DNA of 64,000 nt from assembly GCA_034406715.1 (NCBI GenBank), contig CP137864.1, positions 2,108,001 to 2,172,000 on the forward strand, read 5' to 3'. Origin of the DNA: Rhodotorula mucilaginosa. Lineage: Eukaryota; Basidiomycota; Microbotryomycetes; Sporidiobolales; Sporidiobolaceae. The notes below the pieces were generated by a model. That model did no database searches and had not been told where the DNA came from. It saw only the letters and a program-made list of their open reading frames with translations. Positions 13,001 to 24,777 of the stretch are shown here, one piece after another. Made by a program: the position numbers and the translations under genes. The number at the start of each line of letters is the position of its first letter. Positions within the stretch are counted from its first letter, which is position 1.

Positions 13001-13769
13001 GGCTCTCGTCATCTGGATGCTCGTCGAGTCGGCACTTGCTGCCTTTGAGGGAGGTTCGGTCGCATCAAAAGGCGACATCAGCCACGCGCACCAGGCGAAG
13101 AACGGGCACAAGATGATCTCCGGGTCGGAACTGCAGCTGAGCCATGTCCGAGTCAGCCTGTTCTTCTTGGCGTTCTTCAACCTCGGCTTTTTCGGCTGCG
13201 GCAACGTCGCCAGCATCAGCTCGGTCAGTACTGTACTTCCCGGTCGCGGAGTCGGTCCAGAAGCTAGAGGTCTCGTCGCTGATGTGTGTACACATGAAAC
13301 AGTTCTACCTCGAGCCCGTGTACCGCTTGATGACCGTCTTTGCACCCTTCCCGATGGTACGTTTCACTCCTCTCCACCGATCCCGAGCTGCAGGCTCAAC
13401 TTCCCGCACCGTCTGCAGGGCGCGTTGCTTCTCTACAAGCTTCTGATTCCGTTCGTCGCGCTGGCCGCGGTCTCGAGCGTGATCAACCGCCGCCTTCACC
13501 TGCCGCCCCTTTCGCTTTTCTTGATCGGGTCTTTCCTGTCAGAGATCCTGACCATCACGGTGAGCACTCGCATCCCAAGGGAGTGGCACACACCGAGAGC
13601 CTGTACTCATGTTGCTCTGTTGCAGTTCTTCTTCCGTGTCACGGACACGGGCAGCTGGCTCGAGATTGGGAGCAGCATCACAAACTTCGTGATCTGCTCG
13701 CTTCTCGGCTTGTTCAGCTCGGTCTTGCTCGCCGGCGGCGAGTACCTCCTCGCACACAGCGTAGGGTAG
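10016..13769 (+). CDS. MCD4: GPI ethanolamine phosphate transferase 1 (Mcd4/PIG-N)
   Basis: ER multi-pass enzyme that adds ethanolamine phosphate to the first mannose of GPI precursors. Twelve exons: 10016-10187, 10363-10646, 10713-11339, 11410-11552, 11625-11820, 11891-12439, 12506-12614, 12686-12794, 12853-13223, 13303-13356, 13419-13559 and 13627-13769. It has an N-terminal membrane anchor ([15 protein letters not shown]). A lumenal alkaline-phosphatase-fold domain carries [46 protein letters not shown] and [19 protein letters not shown], which hold the metal ligands. A long polytopic C-terminal domain follows, including [14 protein letters not shown] and [19 protein letters not shown], all hallmark Mcd4 blocks. 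The fourth intron uses a weak GTTCGT donor. The start at 10016 places the anchor at the N-terminus, as expected. Confidence 0.95.
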
Positions 13770-14028
13770 AGTCAGAGGTGTAGTCCGGTGCAGCAAAGCA
13801 TAGATGGGAGATCTGTCGTTATGTCCGTGGACACCGGCCTGAGTTTCGGACCGTAAACGCAAGGCCCGAAAGGAAGCAGTCTGCCCTCGATAGTCTAGCG
13901 TACTCTCTTTACACCATGTCTCCTGCAGTGGCCTGGACTTGACGAATATTTGGCGGCCACGACTTTTGACGTGAGGACGCGAGGTTGAAGCATCGAGACC
14001 TGCTTGACGCACACCGCTCTGCGCAGCG

Positions 14029-17000
14029 ATGGATCGCTTCCAGCGGTTGCGCACGTTCCTTGATAGTGCGCTGCTGAACCCGCCTGCGGAACCGGATGCA
14101 GCGTTGCTGTCCCGGCTGCAGCTCAAGTTGGAGCGGGCCCGACCAGCATTTCTCGCCTTTCTCGACACGCCGGGCAAGGACACCAAGCAGCGAGAGCAGC
14201 TCAACAAGGGTGCGTGTAGTGGCTGCGGTCTCGGTAGACCGCTCGCTGCCTTGTTGCGGTCAGGAGCTGACTGCCTCGTCTTCCTCAGGCTCGTTCACCT
14301 ATGTCGCGACCGGTTCTTCCTATCCGGCCGGCCCAGCGCTCGTAAAGGACATCCTGTTCCTCTCGGATGCGCTCAACATGTCGGAAGAGCTCGCCGCCTC
14401 GCTCGTCGCGTACGGCATCAACTCGAAACCGCGAGCGAGTCGACAACGCGCCGAGGCCGGCTTGATCGTGCACCTCGACGAGCGAGCCAGCTTGCTGCTG
14501 TGCCTGCATGCCATCTGGCGCGGCGCCCTCTCGGCCGACGAGAGGATCGTCACTTCCGGCATCCAGCGGATACTCGAACGCGAGGTCGAAGAGTTGACGC
14601 GAGGGCGAGGGGCCGAAGTCTCGCTCGGGGGTCCTGGCGCCGGCAAGGCAAAGGGGACTTGGGTCGAAAAGGTCATCAAGTCTCTCGACGACGCGAAAGC
14701 CGAGGCCGACAAGCTGCGGAGCTCGCTCAGCGGTCCAGCGCCGTCGGTAGGAGCGATCGTGCCGGCCGGCCAGGCACCTTCTTTCCCCGACGAGGTCACC
14801 GAGATGCGCGTACAGCGGTACGAGGAGGAGAGGAGGCTCGTCGGCCAACTCCTGTTCCTCATCGGTGCCGGCTCGAACATGTCCCAGGACGACATCCAAC
14901 TGCTCGTCCGTCAACTCTCGTCGACTCCCGTCAGCGACGGCGCGGCCGTCTACATCGTGATCGCCCTCCTCGCAGCCCTCGACGTCTCGACCGATCACGC
15001 TGCCCAGCGCGCCATCCCCTTGTTCACCGACAGCGCCTTCATCGCTCGCATCAAGACCGATCTCGCTACGAATTGGACCGTCCCCGCCCTCAAGGCCGTC
15101 GTACAGCTCCAGTGGTCCATCTTTCTCGACACGGCTGCGCGCCATGTCCCCAACTTTGAAACCGATGGTGGCGAGCTGGTCGATAACCTGACGTGGCAAG
15201 CGATCGACGGCGGCGTTTTTGCTTTTCTCGGACGTTCGGTGCTTGCCTGCAAGCGTACCAGCGAAATCGATGACATGTGGGGAGCGGTCGGGCATGATTT
15301 GCAGGCCCTCGGTGGAGACGCGCCGGTCGACCCGGTCTTCCAGGACTACGTCGTCGAGCAGGTCGAGACGCTCGTCGTCGAGGTGATCACGAACCGCATC
15401 TCGATCCTGCGCAAGGTCCGCAACCGCGAAGAGGACGTCGTGTCGTCCTCGCATCGCGGCGGCGCCCGCCGCACGTCTCGCGGACCTGTCGACAGTCAAC
15501 CTCCCGCTCCTCGGCACGACCTCGAGGCATTCTTCCTCCTGATCGCGACCATCTACCGCAACAACTCGGATGCCGGACTCAAGTTCTGGGAGGACGAGAT
15601 GACCGATCCGTCTACGTCTGCCGTCGTCCTGAACCCGACCAACGCTCGCTTGGCGGCGTTCTTGCGGTGGGGCAGCGAGTGCCGACCGCCCGCCATGTCG
15701 CGCGCGTTTTACGAGATGATCGCTTCGCTCGCCTCTGGCCCACAATGCGCCACGTACGCCTTCGAGTTCCTCGCCAACGGTGGCGCCCTCGACGGCTCGG
15801 CGGCTCCCTCGTCGAACTGCTCGTGGGCTGCCCTCTTCGGCGCACTCGACTTTTACATCAGCCACCTCCCGGACCGCCCGATGGAGATTGACGCCAACGC
15901 CGAGGGCATGATGAACGAGATTCCGCCAGAGGAAGTCGCGCTCTTGCGCGCTTTCGTGCATGTGCTGCGTCAAGTCGTCGCATACTCGGATGTCGCCCGC
16001 GCGACCCTCCACGACAACCAGCGCCACAAGCCGGTCGCGACCCTCTTTGCCCTCACGACGCGGTCGGTCCCCCTGGATCTCAAGGCGAGCCTGCTGTCGG
16101 CGATTGCAGCGTTCGCCCGGCCTGGCGGAGCCTTTGCCGTCGACGTCGCCCGGAAAACGTGGCTCGCGCTCGAGCAGAGCCAGATTCTTCCGACGTGGAC
16201 TTTCGTGCCCGCCCGACAGGCCAACGCGGCATTCGGAGCCACCCCGACGGAAGGGGGAATCTTGACGGAACTCGAGGAGGTCGAGGCACCAAACCGCGTC
16301 TTTCCCGAATCCACCGCGTTCGTCCGCCTCCTCAGCACTCTCGTTCACGCTCCGACGACCGCAGATCCGCTTCGAAGGGGCGCTGAGCTGGAGACGCACG
16401 CGATCCCGGACAATCTGGGAGCGCCGAACCGTGCACCCGGCGTCGAGCCGTACATCCGCTTCGTGGTCAACGACGTCTTGCTCAAGGCCGGACAGCGCGA
16501 GTACTTGGACCCGCGCGAGAGGTGGCAGGTCACCGACGCTTGCTTTGCGTTTGTCGAGAAATGCCTTGCGTCGTTCGACCTCGGACCGTTCCTCGCTTGG
16601 GCCGCTGCAGGTGGACGAGCGTCGCCTGGCGGCATGTCGCCTCTGCAGCACCTCGTGCAGCACCCCGGCTTTGACGTCCTCACGCGGATCCTCGGCGGAT
16701 CTCCCCTCCTCGAGACCATCTTGACGATCGTCACCGCCGGGTACGACTCGATCCGGAACAACCTCGCCAAGACGCCTCTCTTTACGCGCTGCATGGTCAG
16801 GTGCCTGCGCATTATCCGCCGGGTACTCGACGTGCAGAGCGCCTTCCTCGAGGTCGTCCTGCCGGCGTTGTCCGACTCGGGCATGCATCTCGCGCAGGAC
16901 AAGCTCGCCCGCCTCAAGACGCTCTCGCCAATCGACCAGTCGTTCTTGTATCACTCGGAGGTGGTCGTTCAGATCGCGCTCCTGGTCGCCTGCGAAGAAG

Positions 17001-20000
17001 ACGACGAGATGGCCTTGCTCGCGGTCGAGATCTTGCGAATCGTCGCCGATTCGCCGTTCTTTGACGTCCAGCAACGCTTCCCGGATCAGTCTCGCGCCAA
17101 ATTGAACCGTCTCGTCGGTCTCTTGCAGGCTTCTCCCGAGACGCTCCGCATCCAGGAAGCCTTTGTGCAACGCCTCGAGGAGGACCTGCCAGAGTCGGAG
17201 CTGGATTCGCCGGAATGGTCGGCTCCGATCGGCGATGCCGAGGTCGAGCTCGTCAAGGCAGAGAATCCCGGCGCGCTCCGTCGGGCGATCAAGACCGCCA
17301 TCCTGGACCTTTTCCTCGCCTGCACACGGCAAGATCGGTCAGCGCCGAACGTCGCGCACCTCCTCCTCGGATTCAACCTGCGTGCTCGCCCGGACGAGAT
17401 GGAGATCGAGGATCCCGAAGCGGCCGATGCGACGCGGACGTGCCTGCATGTCGTGCTCGAACTCCTCGCCCAGAACGTCTCGAGTGACGAGAGCGAAGTT
17501 CAGGTGCGTGGCTCGCCGCCCTTCCTTGCAGGGGCTTCTGCTGATCTTTTTCCCCTACCCCTCCAACAGACGTCGATCCTCGCCCAACACCCGGCGCTCG
17601 CGGCCCAGTGCTATCAGCTCGTGCGCCAGCTCTGCCTGCAGCCTTTCACTTCCGCCGTCGTGTCGCGGTATCTGCGGAACCGCGAGCAGTTCTTCCTTCG
17701 CCAAACTCTCTCGCTTCCGTTCTCGGTTCCTTCGGCCACGGAAGGCGCGCTCGGCCAGATCCAGTACGCCGACGGCAAGGAGGTCATCACTGCCTGCTCG
17801 GCAGTTTGCTCTGTCCTTCGATCGGAAGCGTGGCTTCTCGAGTCCTCTGCTCTCGAGCTGAGTGTTCTCGCCTCGGGCAACGACAACCGGCGAGCGGGCG
17901 AACTCATCGCGGCATACTTTGAGAGCCCGAGCGCGATCGACGACGACGTTCCGGCTTTCCTCGACCAGGATGGCGGTCTCGAGCAGGGGCTGCCCCGGAT
18001 TCTTGAGATCTTCCACTCGTTCGACTTTGCCTGGAGCGACTCGATCGCGCCGGTACAGCAGCCGCTCAACCTGTTCGCCGACCTACGATTCGACTCCTGC
18101 CTCCAGACCGACGCGGTCGGGTGCGAGACCTACGACTTTACGGCTATTCTGTCCCTCCTCGGCGCAGCCCGCCGCGAACTGCAGAACCGGGGTCTCCTCA
18201 ACACGCCGCAGCAGCAAGACGTCGCAAAGCTCGAAACGCGGGCAATCGTCGAGACCCTCGTCGTCGAGAACCACCGTCGGGAGATTCAGTTCGCGCGGTA
18301 CCAAGCGCTCAAGTCGTGGCGGAACCTCCTCGACATCATCCTCGTCAAGGCATTTCACCTCCTGTCCGCCGAAGGCCGCCACTCGTTGCTGCTCGACCTC
18401 CTGAGCGCCATCTTACCGCCACTCGCTGCGTCCGAAGTGGACGTTTCGATCAGCGAGCTTCTCAGCGGCGCCGCGGTCTTGCTCGCGACCAAGCTGCGCG
18501 ACGAGGGCGTCGCGCTCCTCTTTGTTGACGCAGGCGAGACCGTTGAGTCTGTATCTCCGGAGCGCCTTCACAGCATTCTGCGGGCCGTTTCGCAGGCCAT
18601 CATGCAACCTGGCGTCGCCCTCACGGTCCGCGGCAACCTCTACGCAACTTTGCTCAGCTACCTGCAGTACTCGACCAAGATCGCGTCCCTCTCTCCGGCT
18701 CTCTCGCGGACTCTCGACGACTCGGCGAGCGTTGCCGGCGCCGCCAGCGTGCACGACGATGTCTTTTCGCTCGACGGCGCGTCGACGGTCGGTGGCTCGA
18801 GCACGCGCAAGTCGCGGCGCAGTGCGCTCGAGCACGGCAACTTTGTCATCTTGTCGGCTGCGTTCGAGCGTCTCCTGCCGGTCGTCTGCCGCGATGCCGC
18901 CGTTGGCCATGAAGTCTGGCGGACTGTTGCCTTTACCGTCCTCGATGCCTTTATGGCTCTCGCCGAAGCCGGTCGCGTCTCGAGCAAGATGCTGGCCATC
19001 CTCGCTAAGCAGGGGTACCTCAACAACTTTGTTGCTAGCCTCAAAGATTCCGAAGCAGAGCTGCAGGCCGTGTTGCAGCCGGATCCTGGTCAGGAGCTTC
19101 TCTCCTCGCATACGGATGATACACCTAAATGCTCACCATGCACCTCTCCACAGCCTCTCTCAACGCGCTCTACGTCTACGAAGCCCAGATGTCTTTCCTC
19201 ATCCGGGTTGCTTCGACACGAGAAGGCGCCGAGAAGCTGCTTGGTGCCGAAGCGCTCTCCCGGTTGGCTGAATGCGAGTACCTCGGCGCGCGACCGCTCG
19301 CAGAGGCCGACTCGATGGGTGCGTCTCGCGTATCTGCTTTCACCTCCGTACCTCAAAGCTGACCGGTTGCTTTCCGCCTGCGCAGAGTTTGACGGTTTCA
19401 TCCCGCCTGCGACCGAACGGCATCACCAGCTTCTCCTCCCCGCCCTGCAACTCGTCGTCAGCACGATCGTCTCGTTTGGCAGCGACACTCAAGTCGCGAC
19501 TCGGCAGGCGTTTGCGTTCGTCACCGGACAGCGGGAGAACCTGCTCGTCGCGCTGAAGGATTGCGCGGCGCAGCAGACCGTGCCGCTGCTTCGCGAGGCG
19601 CAGCTAATCGTCACTCTCCTGAGCGTCATCTTGCCGTCGATTTCTGACGAGGACTTGGTCAGTTGCTGCTTCGGATCCTATGTCTGCCGTTCGATTTGAC
19701 CTGACTGACAATGTTGCTGTTTCGACACAGGCCACCCTGTCCTCGTTCGGCGGTCTGCACTCGGCTCTGCTCTCTCTCTCGGCCCGGACGTGCGCCTCTC
19801 AAGACTGGATCTCTCGCGTCCTGCCGTCGAACGACGTCGAGCGGGAGGAAGACCAGACTCTGGTCCTGTCCGTGCGCGGGTCGGCCACCGTCTTTGGCGA
19901 CAAGGTCGAGACTCTTGCCGAATCACTCGAGTCCGCTCTCCTCTCGTACGAGACCATCGCGACGCGGAAACGGCCCGGCTCGGACACGTTCCGTCCCGTC

Positions 20001-20774
20001 TTGCTGCCGACGCTCAAGTTTGGCGAGAACAGCGCTTCGGGACAGTCGCTCGGTTCGATGGGCGCCTTCCTGCGCGAGACGACCCAGACGCTCGAGGCCC
20101 GCCTGCAAGATGTCGAAACGTTGGCGGACATGCTCGAGGGCTTTGACGCCAAGTCGCTCGACGAGATTGAGGAAATGTTCGAGTTCCCTGCCGAGGAGGG
20201 TCCTGAGGCGGACCGGAGGGGCAAGATTGCGCAAGAGTTGCAGGCCTTGCACGCTCGGTGTCGCTCCAAGCTCGAGTCGTCGTTGCGTGAGTCTTGAGAA
20301 CAGCCGAGATTGCATGCATGTGACTGCGCTAACCCTCCTTCTTTCCGTTCGCAGACTTGCTCGAAGCCGGCTTGTTGCTGTACCAGCGCCATGTCGCTTT
20401 CTACCTCGACTCGGATCGCGCCGCCCAAGACGGGTCCGGACGACCCGACGTCGGCCTCGGGCTGGCAGTGTCGCTCAAGGCGCGCCGGGATCCGGCTGCC
20501 ATGCTGAGCGTGAGCCAGTACAACTTGCCGACCCTGCGCGAGGACCTCGCCGAGGAGGTGTCCCGACTTGCGGACAAGCTCAACGGTCTTCACTTTGTAT
20601 GTTCCACCTTCGCTCAGCTCTTCTTCGCCGAAGCGGAGCCGGCTGACCTGGAGTACCTTCGGGACGCAGACTCGAAAGAATGTCGGATCGAGCCACGCTC
20701 AGCGGGAGGCGTTTGTGGGGATCGTGACTCGGCGATTGCAGGAGCTGCTCATGCTCAACGAAGAGACTGCGTAG
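14029..20774 (+). CDS. NUP192: Nucleoporin Nup192 (Nup205 family), nuclear pore inner ring
   Basis: Large alpha-solenoid scaffold nucleoporin of the inner ring. Eight exons: 14029-14209, 14289-17503, 17570-19088, 19154-19318, 19386-19657, 19731-20286, 20355-20596 and 20670-20774, giving 2084 residues, which fits the family. Recognisable features are the N-terminal block (ILFLSDALNMSEELAASLV, LIVHLDERASLLLCLHAIWR), the long helical repeat body, and the C-terminal TRKNVGSSHAQREAFVGI segment. The 66-nt second intron is in frame and without a stop, so it could be mistaken for coding. A very long open frame on the opposite strand here is a codon-bias shadow. Confidence 0.93.
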
Positions 20775-20949
20775 GAGGTTCCATAGTACCTGAATCAGTT
20801 GTGTATGAAAAGAATTTGGCAGCCGATTTCACGCTGAAAGGCGGCGACTCGAGGGGAGGCTGTGCTACAAGCTTGGACGAGCAGGCTGACCGGTTCCTGT
20901 TTGCCTCTACACTTGAGCCTGTCTCGAGACCAGCTACACTCCGATCAAC

Positions 20950-21625
20950 ATGGTCCCCAAGCCCGTCTGGGAGCGCCCCGAAGTACGCACGTACGACCCG
21001 AATGCTAAGACGGACGCGCCGCTTCCGACCGATTTGCCAGAGTCGGCAAAGACGTCGTCGACCGTGAGCGGGCGCTGGTGGAAGACGGAGCACGCCGCGA
21101 CTACGCGCGCCCAATCGGGTAAGAAGGACGCGCAGCAGCAGGACAAGGCGTGGAAGGCCCGCGAGGAGCGGAGAAAGCGCGAAGAGGCGGTCAAGAAGCT
21201 TGAACGGTCAGTCGCTTGCAGTATACTGTGGCCAGCATATACGTGTGCAGAGCTGACGACAATTTCTGCTCGCCTCGCGCTCGCGCCCCACCCAACACAG
21301 CGAGATCAAGGAGGAAAAGATTGCCGACATCGAACGCAAGAAGCAGATCAACAAGGAGCGCAAGGAGAAGGAGGCCGAGAAGCTCCGCCTGCAGCAGATG
21401 GCAGCAAGGGTTAGTGGCAGCGATTGGGCCTCTACGCGCTGGTGGCTTCCGCTGACCCGTTTCCTCTCGATTCTCGTATCGCAGATGTCGGCCAAGAAGT
21501 TGCAAAGGTTCGCACCTTTTCGGTTCATAGATGTGCTGTCACTAGCTCATAATACTGACTGAGAACGTCTTGCACACCACAGGATGAAGAAGCGCCTCGG
21601 CCGGACAAAGAAGGTGGCCGGCTAG
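20950..21625 (+). CDS. CGR1: rRNA-processing protein Cgr1
   Basis: Small basic nucleolar coiled-coil protein needed for 60S subunit biogenesis. Four exons: 20950-21206, 21301-21409, 21485-21507 (only 23 nt) and 21583-21625, giving 143 residues. The N-terminus has GRWWKTEHAATTRAQ, where the family has its conserved GR.WK motif. A highly charged helix follows (AWKAREERRKREEAVKKLER, EIKEEKIADIERKKQINKER) and the protein ends MKKRLGRTKKVAG, the Cgr1 C-terminal signature. It sits 175 bp after NUP192 on the same strand and converges on the syntaxin-like gene. Confidence 0.92.
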
Positions 21626-21866
21626 ACGCTGCCTCGCCTCGCTCGTCCTTTTGTTCTCCCGCCTCTCTCGACTCTCTCTTCTCGTCCTGTTGTTCTTCCT
21701 TGGCCGCTTCTATATCCCTTGGTTTGTTGTAACCCAATCATTGCATTGTCACGCATCCAACATGACCTGCCTTGCCAAAACTCGTGCCACATAGCTAATC
21801 GTCCATCTGCCTTTCGAGGGGTCGCAGCCTAGGTGCAGTCTAATTCGCTATCGTAACACGGTCGGC

Positions 21867-24439
21867 TCACGCAACGGGTCCAGCCCACCATGGCGTAAGC
21901 TGCTGAACAGCCGGGGCCGGCTGCGGCGCCATGGGCGGCTGCTGGCCCGGGAAGAGCGGCGTGCCCTGCGTCGCAACAGTCTGCTGCGGCCCAAGACCGA
22001 CACCAACAGGCGTAGGCGTCGTAGGCGCCCACATGCCGTTGTTGAACGTCGGAGTCGGAACCGGAGTCGTGAGCGCGCTAGCAACCGCCGTGAGCGCGCT
22101 GGCCGCCTCCGATGCGTCCGGCGCGACCGCCGAGACGACGTCGGACCAGAACGAGCCAATGCCCGACTCGATGCTGGATAGGAAAGGCATGTGTGAAGTC
22201 GGCTCCTCCATGTCGCTGATGGTCAAGATAGGGACCTTTGCGTCCGAGTCGGACTCGACGCTCGCGATCGGCAACGACGACGAAGTCGCTTTGGTCAATG
22301 GCGAGGCGCCGGACGAAGTTTCCTCGTCCGGTGAGAAGACCATGCCCAGCTTTTCCTTGGGGATGGGCATCGTCGCTAGGACGACGAACAAGATGAGCGC
22401 GAGGATGATCACTGCGGTCCGCGAGTGCAGGAGTTCGTCAGTCCGGTTCAAATCACGCTGACGCTTGCCCGCGCGGACGGACGTACCGAGAAGCAGCGCG
22501 ATGATGATCTTCTTCCGACGGTTGAGCTTGTTGAGTTGCGCTTGCCTGGCAAAGCCATACTCGAGGTCCTTCTCGGCGGCGAATTGCTGAGTTTGGATGT
22601 CTGCAGGACGACAACGAGTCAGCTCACCACTCTCGAGCTGATGTGATAAGTCACGGAAGTTGCCTCACAGCGGAACTTGCTCTCGTACTCGTCGTCGTCG
22701 TCCTTCTTGTTGCTGGCACTGGGGTGGAGGAAGGAGAGGAAAGTGGCCCGCGAACCGAACCAGGACGGCGCAGGAGCAGCGGCGGCGGCGGATTTGTTCC
22801 TCGACGAACTCTTCTTCGCCTTTGCGCGCTTCGAGCTTTTGCTACTCTTTTCAAGAGGATCCTTGTTCAGGTACTGCGGCCGATGCGAATTAGCTTCAGC
22901 AGGTCAAAGGAAACGCCAGGGCAGGGTCAGGGAGAGGCCTTACGATGACTCGCTTCTGGCGGTCCTTTCCGGTGGCGCTATCCACAATCTCGGTGTCGAG
23001 GGTATCTCCCAAGAACGACATGCCGTCCGTGAGCTCTGCGAGCTCGGTGAATGGGTCTAGACGAGAGCGAAAAGGTCAGCCGGACAGCCTTCCTAATCTG
23101 CTCTGGACGGTGGCTTACTTTGCAAAGCGAACAAGCCGGCATAAGACCTGCGTATGTAAGACAGGCCGACCTGTCAGCTCTAGCCCGGGTGCCGCGCGAA
23201 ACAGGAATATGAAACTCCTACGTGACCGGACACTCTTGAATGCCGTCAGCGGCACCGAGCTCTGCCGCTTTCAGCAACTTGCGGACATCGCTGTCCTCGA
23301 TGTCAGGTTCGCGGTGACGGATGTGGCGAGCCATCCAGATGCGGGTGCGCTCGCGGCGGAACGCTTCTTGCTGAGCGCCTTCGCGGATCCTGCGCGGTGA
23401 ATAACGAGTCAGCTCGGTGAGTCGATCGTTGCAGACGGTCAGTGAGAGTGCACTAGCCTTTCCATGGCTTGAGCGAAATCCTGTCAGAGATAGAGGTGTC
23501 AGCAGTTGGTGAGAACCTCTCGATCGGAAGGGCAAGAAGCGATAGCGAACCATTTTGGCAGTGGCGATGTGGTACTTGATTTCCGCCACTTCCTCGAGCG
23601 TCTGGCCGGCTTGCCCCGCCTTGACGAGTGCCTTGACCTTCTTGCTCCAGTCACGTAGACTGAGGAGCCAGTCTTCGATGGCGACAATCCCGCGACCCGT
23701 TTTAGTCGTCAACGCAGCGAGGGCGTCGAGATCCGCTTTGAGCGAGACCTGACCAACGTCGACTTTGGGGTCGAGCGACACAATCTATGGGACCGCCTCG
23801 GTCAACATGCCAGATTTGGGTAGATAGGGAGAATGGCAAGCGAACCTTATTGCGTAATTCGACAATCTGTGGACATGAATATCGCCGTCAGAACGCTACT
23901 TTACAAAAACCGCTCGCACATACAGACTTACTTGGTCCACGTCGTTCTCGACAGCGTCGATCGAGTGCGTCAGATCGTAGAGCTGCCGAGGGAGGCATCA
24001 GTTCCAGTTCGGTCGCACGCCACAATGTTCCGAAGATGCATACCTGGGCCATGAACTGCTCAAAATCGCCCGTCATCTTGAGTTTCGGGTCGTCCTCGAC
24101 CATCTGTTGCTTACTTTGGCGGCCGTCGCGCCACAACGCGCGGTCTGCCGAGGCGTCCGCCGGGTCTTGAGCCGACGGACCGCTGAAGCTCGCGCTTCGA
24201 GCACGAAGCGGGTTGGGCGTGATCTCGATGGGGGGCGCGCGGTACTCGGCATCATCATCGCTCAGAGACCTCGGGTCGATGGTCGGCCTAGTCGGGATAC
24301 TTTCCCCCGAGAAAGATTGGCGGCGGGCAGTGTTCGCTTGAAAAACGCGAGGAGCACTGGTGGCGGAGATCGAGCTCGACCTGCCGCGAGAAGAGTTTGA
24401 CTTCGAGAGAGGCGGGTCGTAGAGTGAGCCACTGTCCAT
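21867..24439 (-). CDS. Divergent syntaxin-like (Qa-SNARE-like) membrane protein with long C-terminal tail
   Basis: Eleven exons: 24439-24044, 23982-23932, 23866-23846, 23784-23551, 23480-23458, 23389-23222, 23147-23119, 23056-22944, 22873-22669, 22600-22487 and 22411-21867, giving 632 residues. The phases are consistent if the fifth intron has a GC donor. After a disordered N-terminus, GDFEQFMAQLYDLTHSIDAV and the following helices align by eye with the Sso1/Psy1 Habc bundle. RHIRHREPDIEDSDVRKLL aligns with the linker before the SNARE helix. The SNARE core (NPFTELAELTDGMSFLGD) is short and lacks an obvious zero-layer Gln. A Lys/Ser/Ala insert follows, then KK and a membrane segment (IIIALLLVIILALILFVVLA). 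About 150 Pro/Ala/Thr-rich residues come after it, unlike a normal tail-anchored SNARE. The gene is convincing; the SNARE assignment is tentative. Confidence 0.75.
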
Positions 24440-24777
24440 ATCGTCTGTTAGTCACTGTGGACGAAGAAACCAGGAAGGGAACCTGTGTTTCAGGGTCAAG
24501 GAACAGCGAGGACGATTTCGTCGGACAAGCCGCGGATTACTCCTATCGCCCCAGGGGGTGCGTGCGCCTCGGGCTGAGAAAAGATTTGCATATACCGTTG
24601 CCGATTCTAGCTACCGGGCTGATACAGAACAGATCTACCAGCAAAGGGAGAGCGCAAGAGCGAGGTGCCGACACAGACATGTGCTCCCGTCCCGGGTTGA
24701 GCGGTTTGCGACAAAAGCACACGAATTTTCGTAGACAATGAACAGCTTACGAATCCAGTACGGGGTATACACTACTC
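24440..24777. other. Intergenic between BYR4 3' end and syntaxin-like 5' end
   Basis: These 338 bp hold the promoter of the syntaxin-like gene and the 3' end of the BYR4-type gene. No coding or RNA feature is supported. Confidence 0.6.

Noticed and set aside
14285-17332. Open frame of about 1015 codons on the minus strand
   Set aside because: It lies opposite NUP192 coding sequence and has a biased charged composition produced by high GC codon use. No domain is visible, and NUP192 explains the region.
22440-22452. GGTTCAAATC resembling a tRNA T-loop
   Set aside because: No acceptor stem, D-arm or anticodon arm fits around it, and it falls inside an intron of the syntaxin-like gene.
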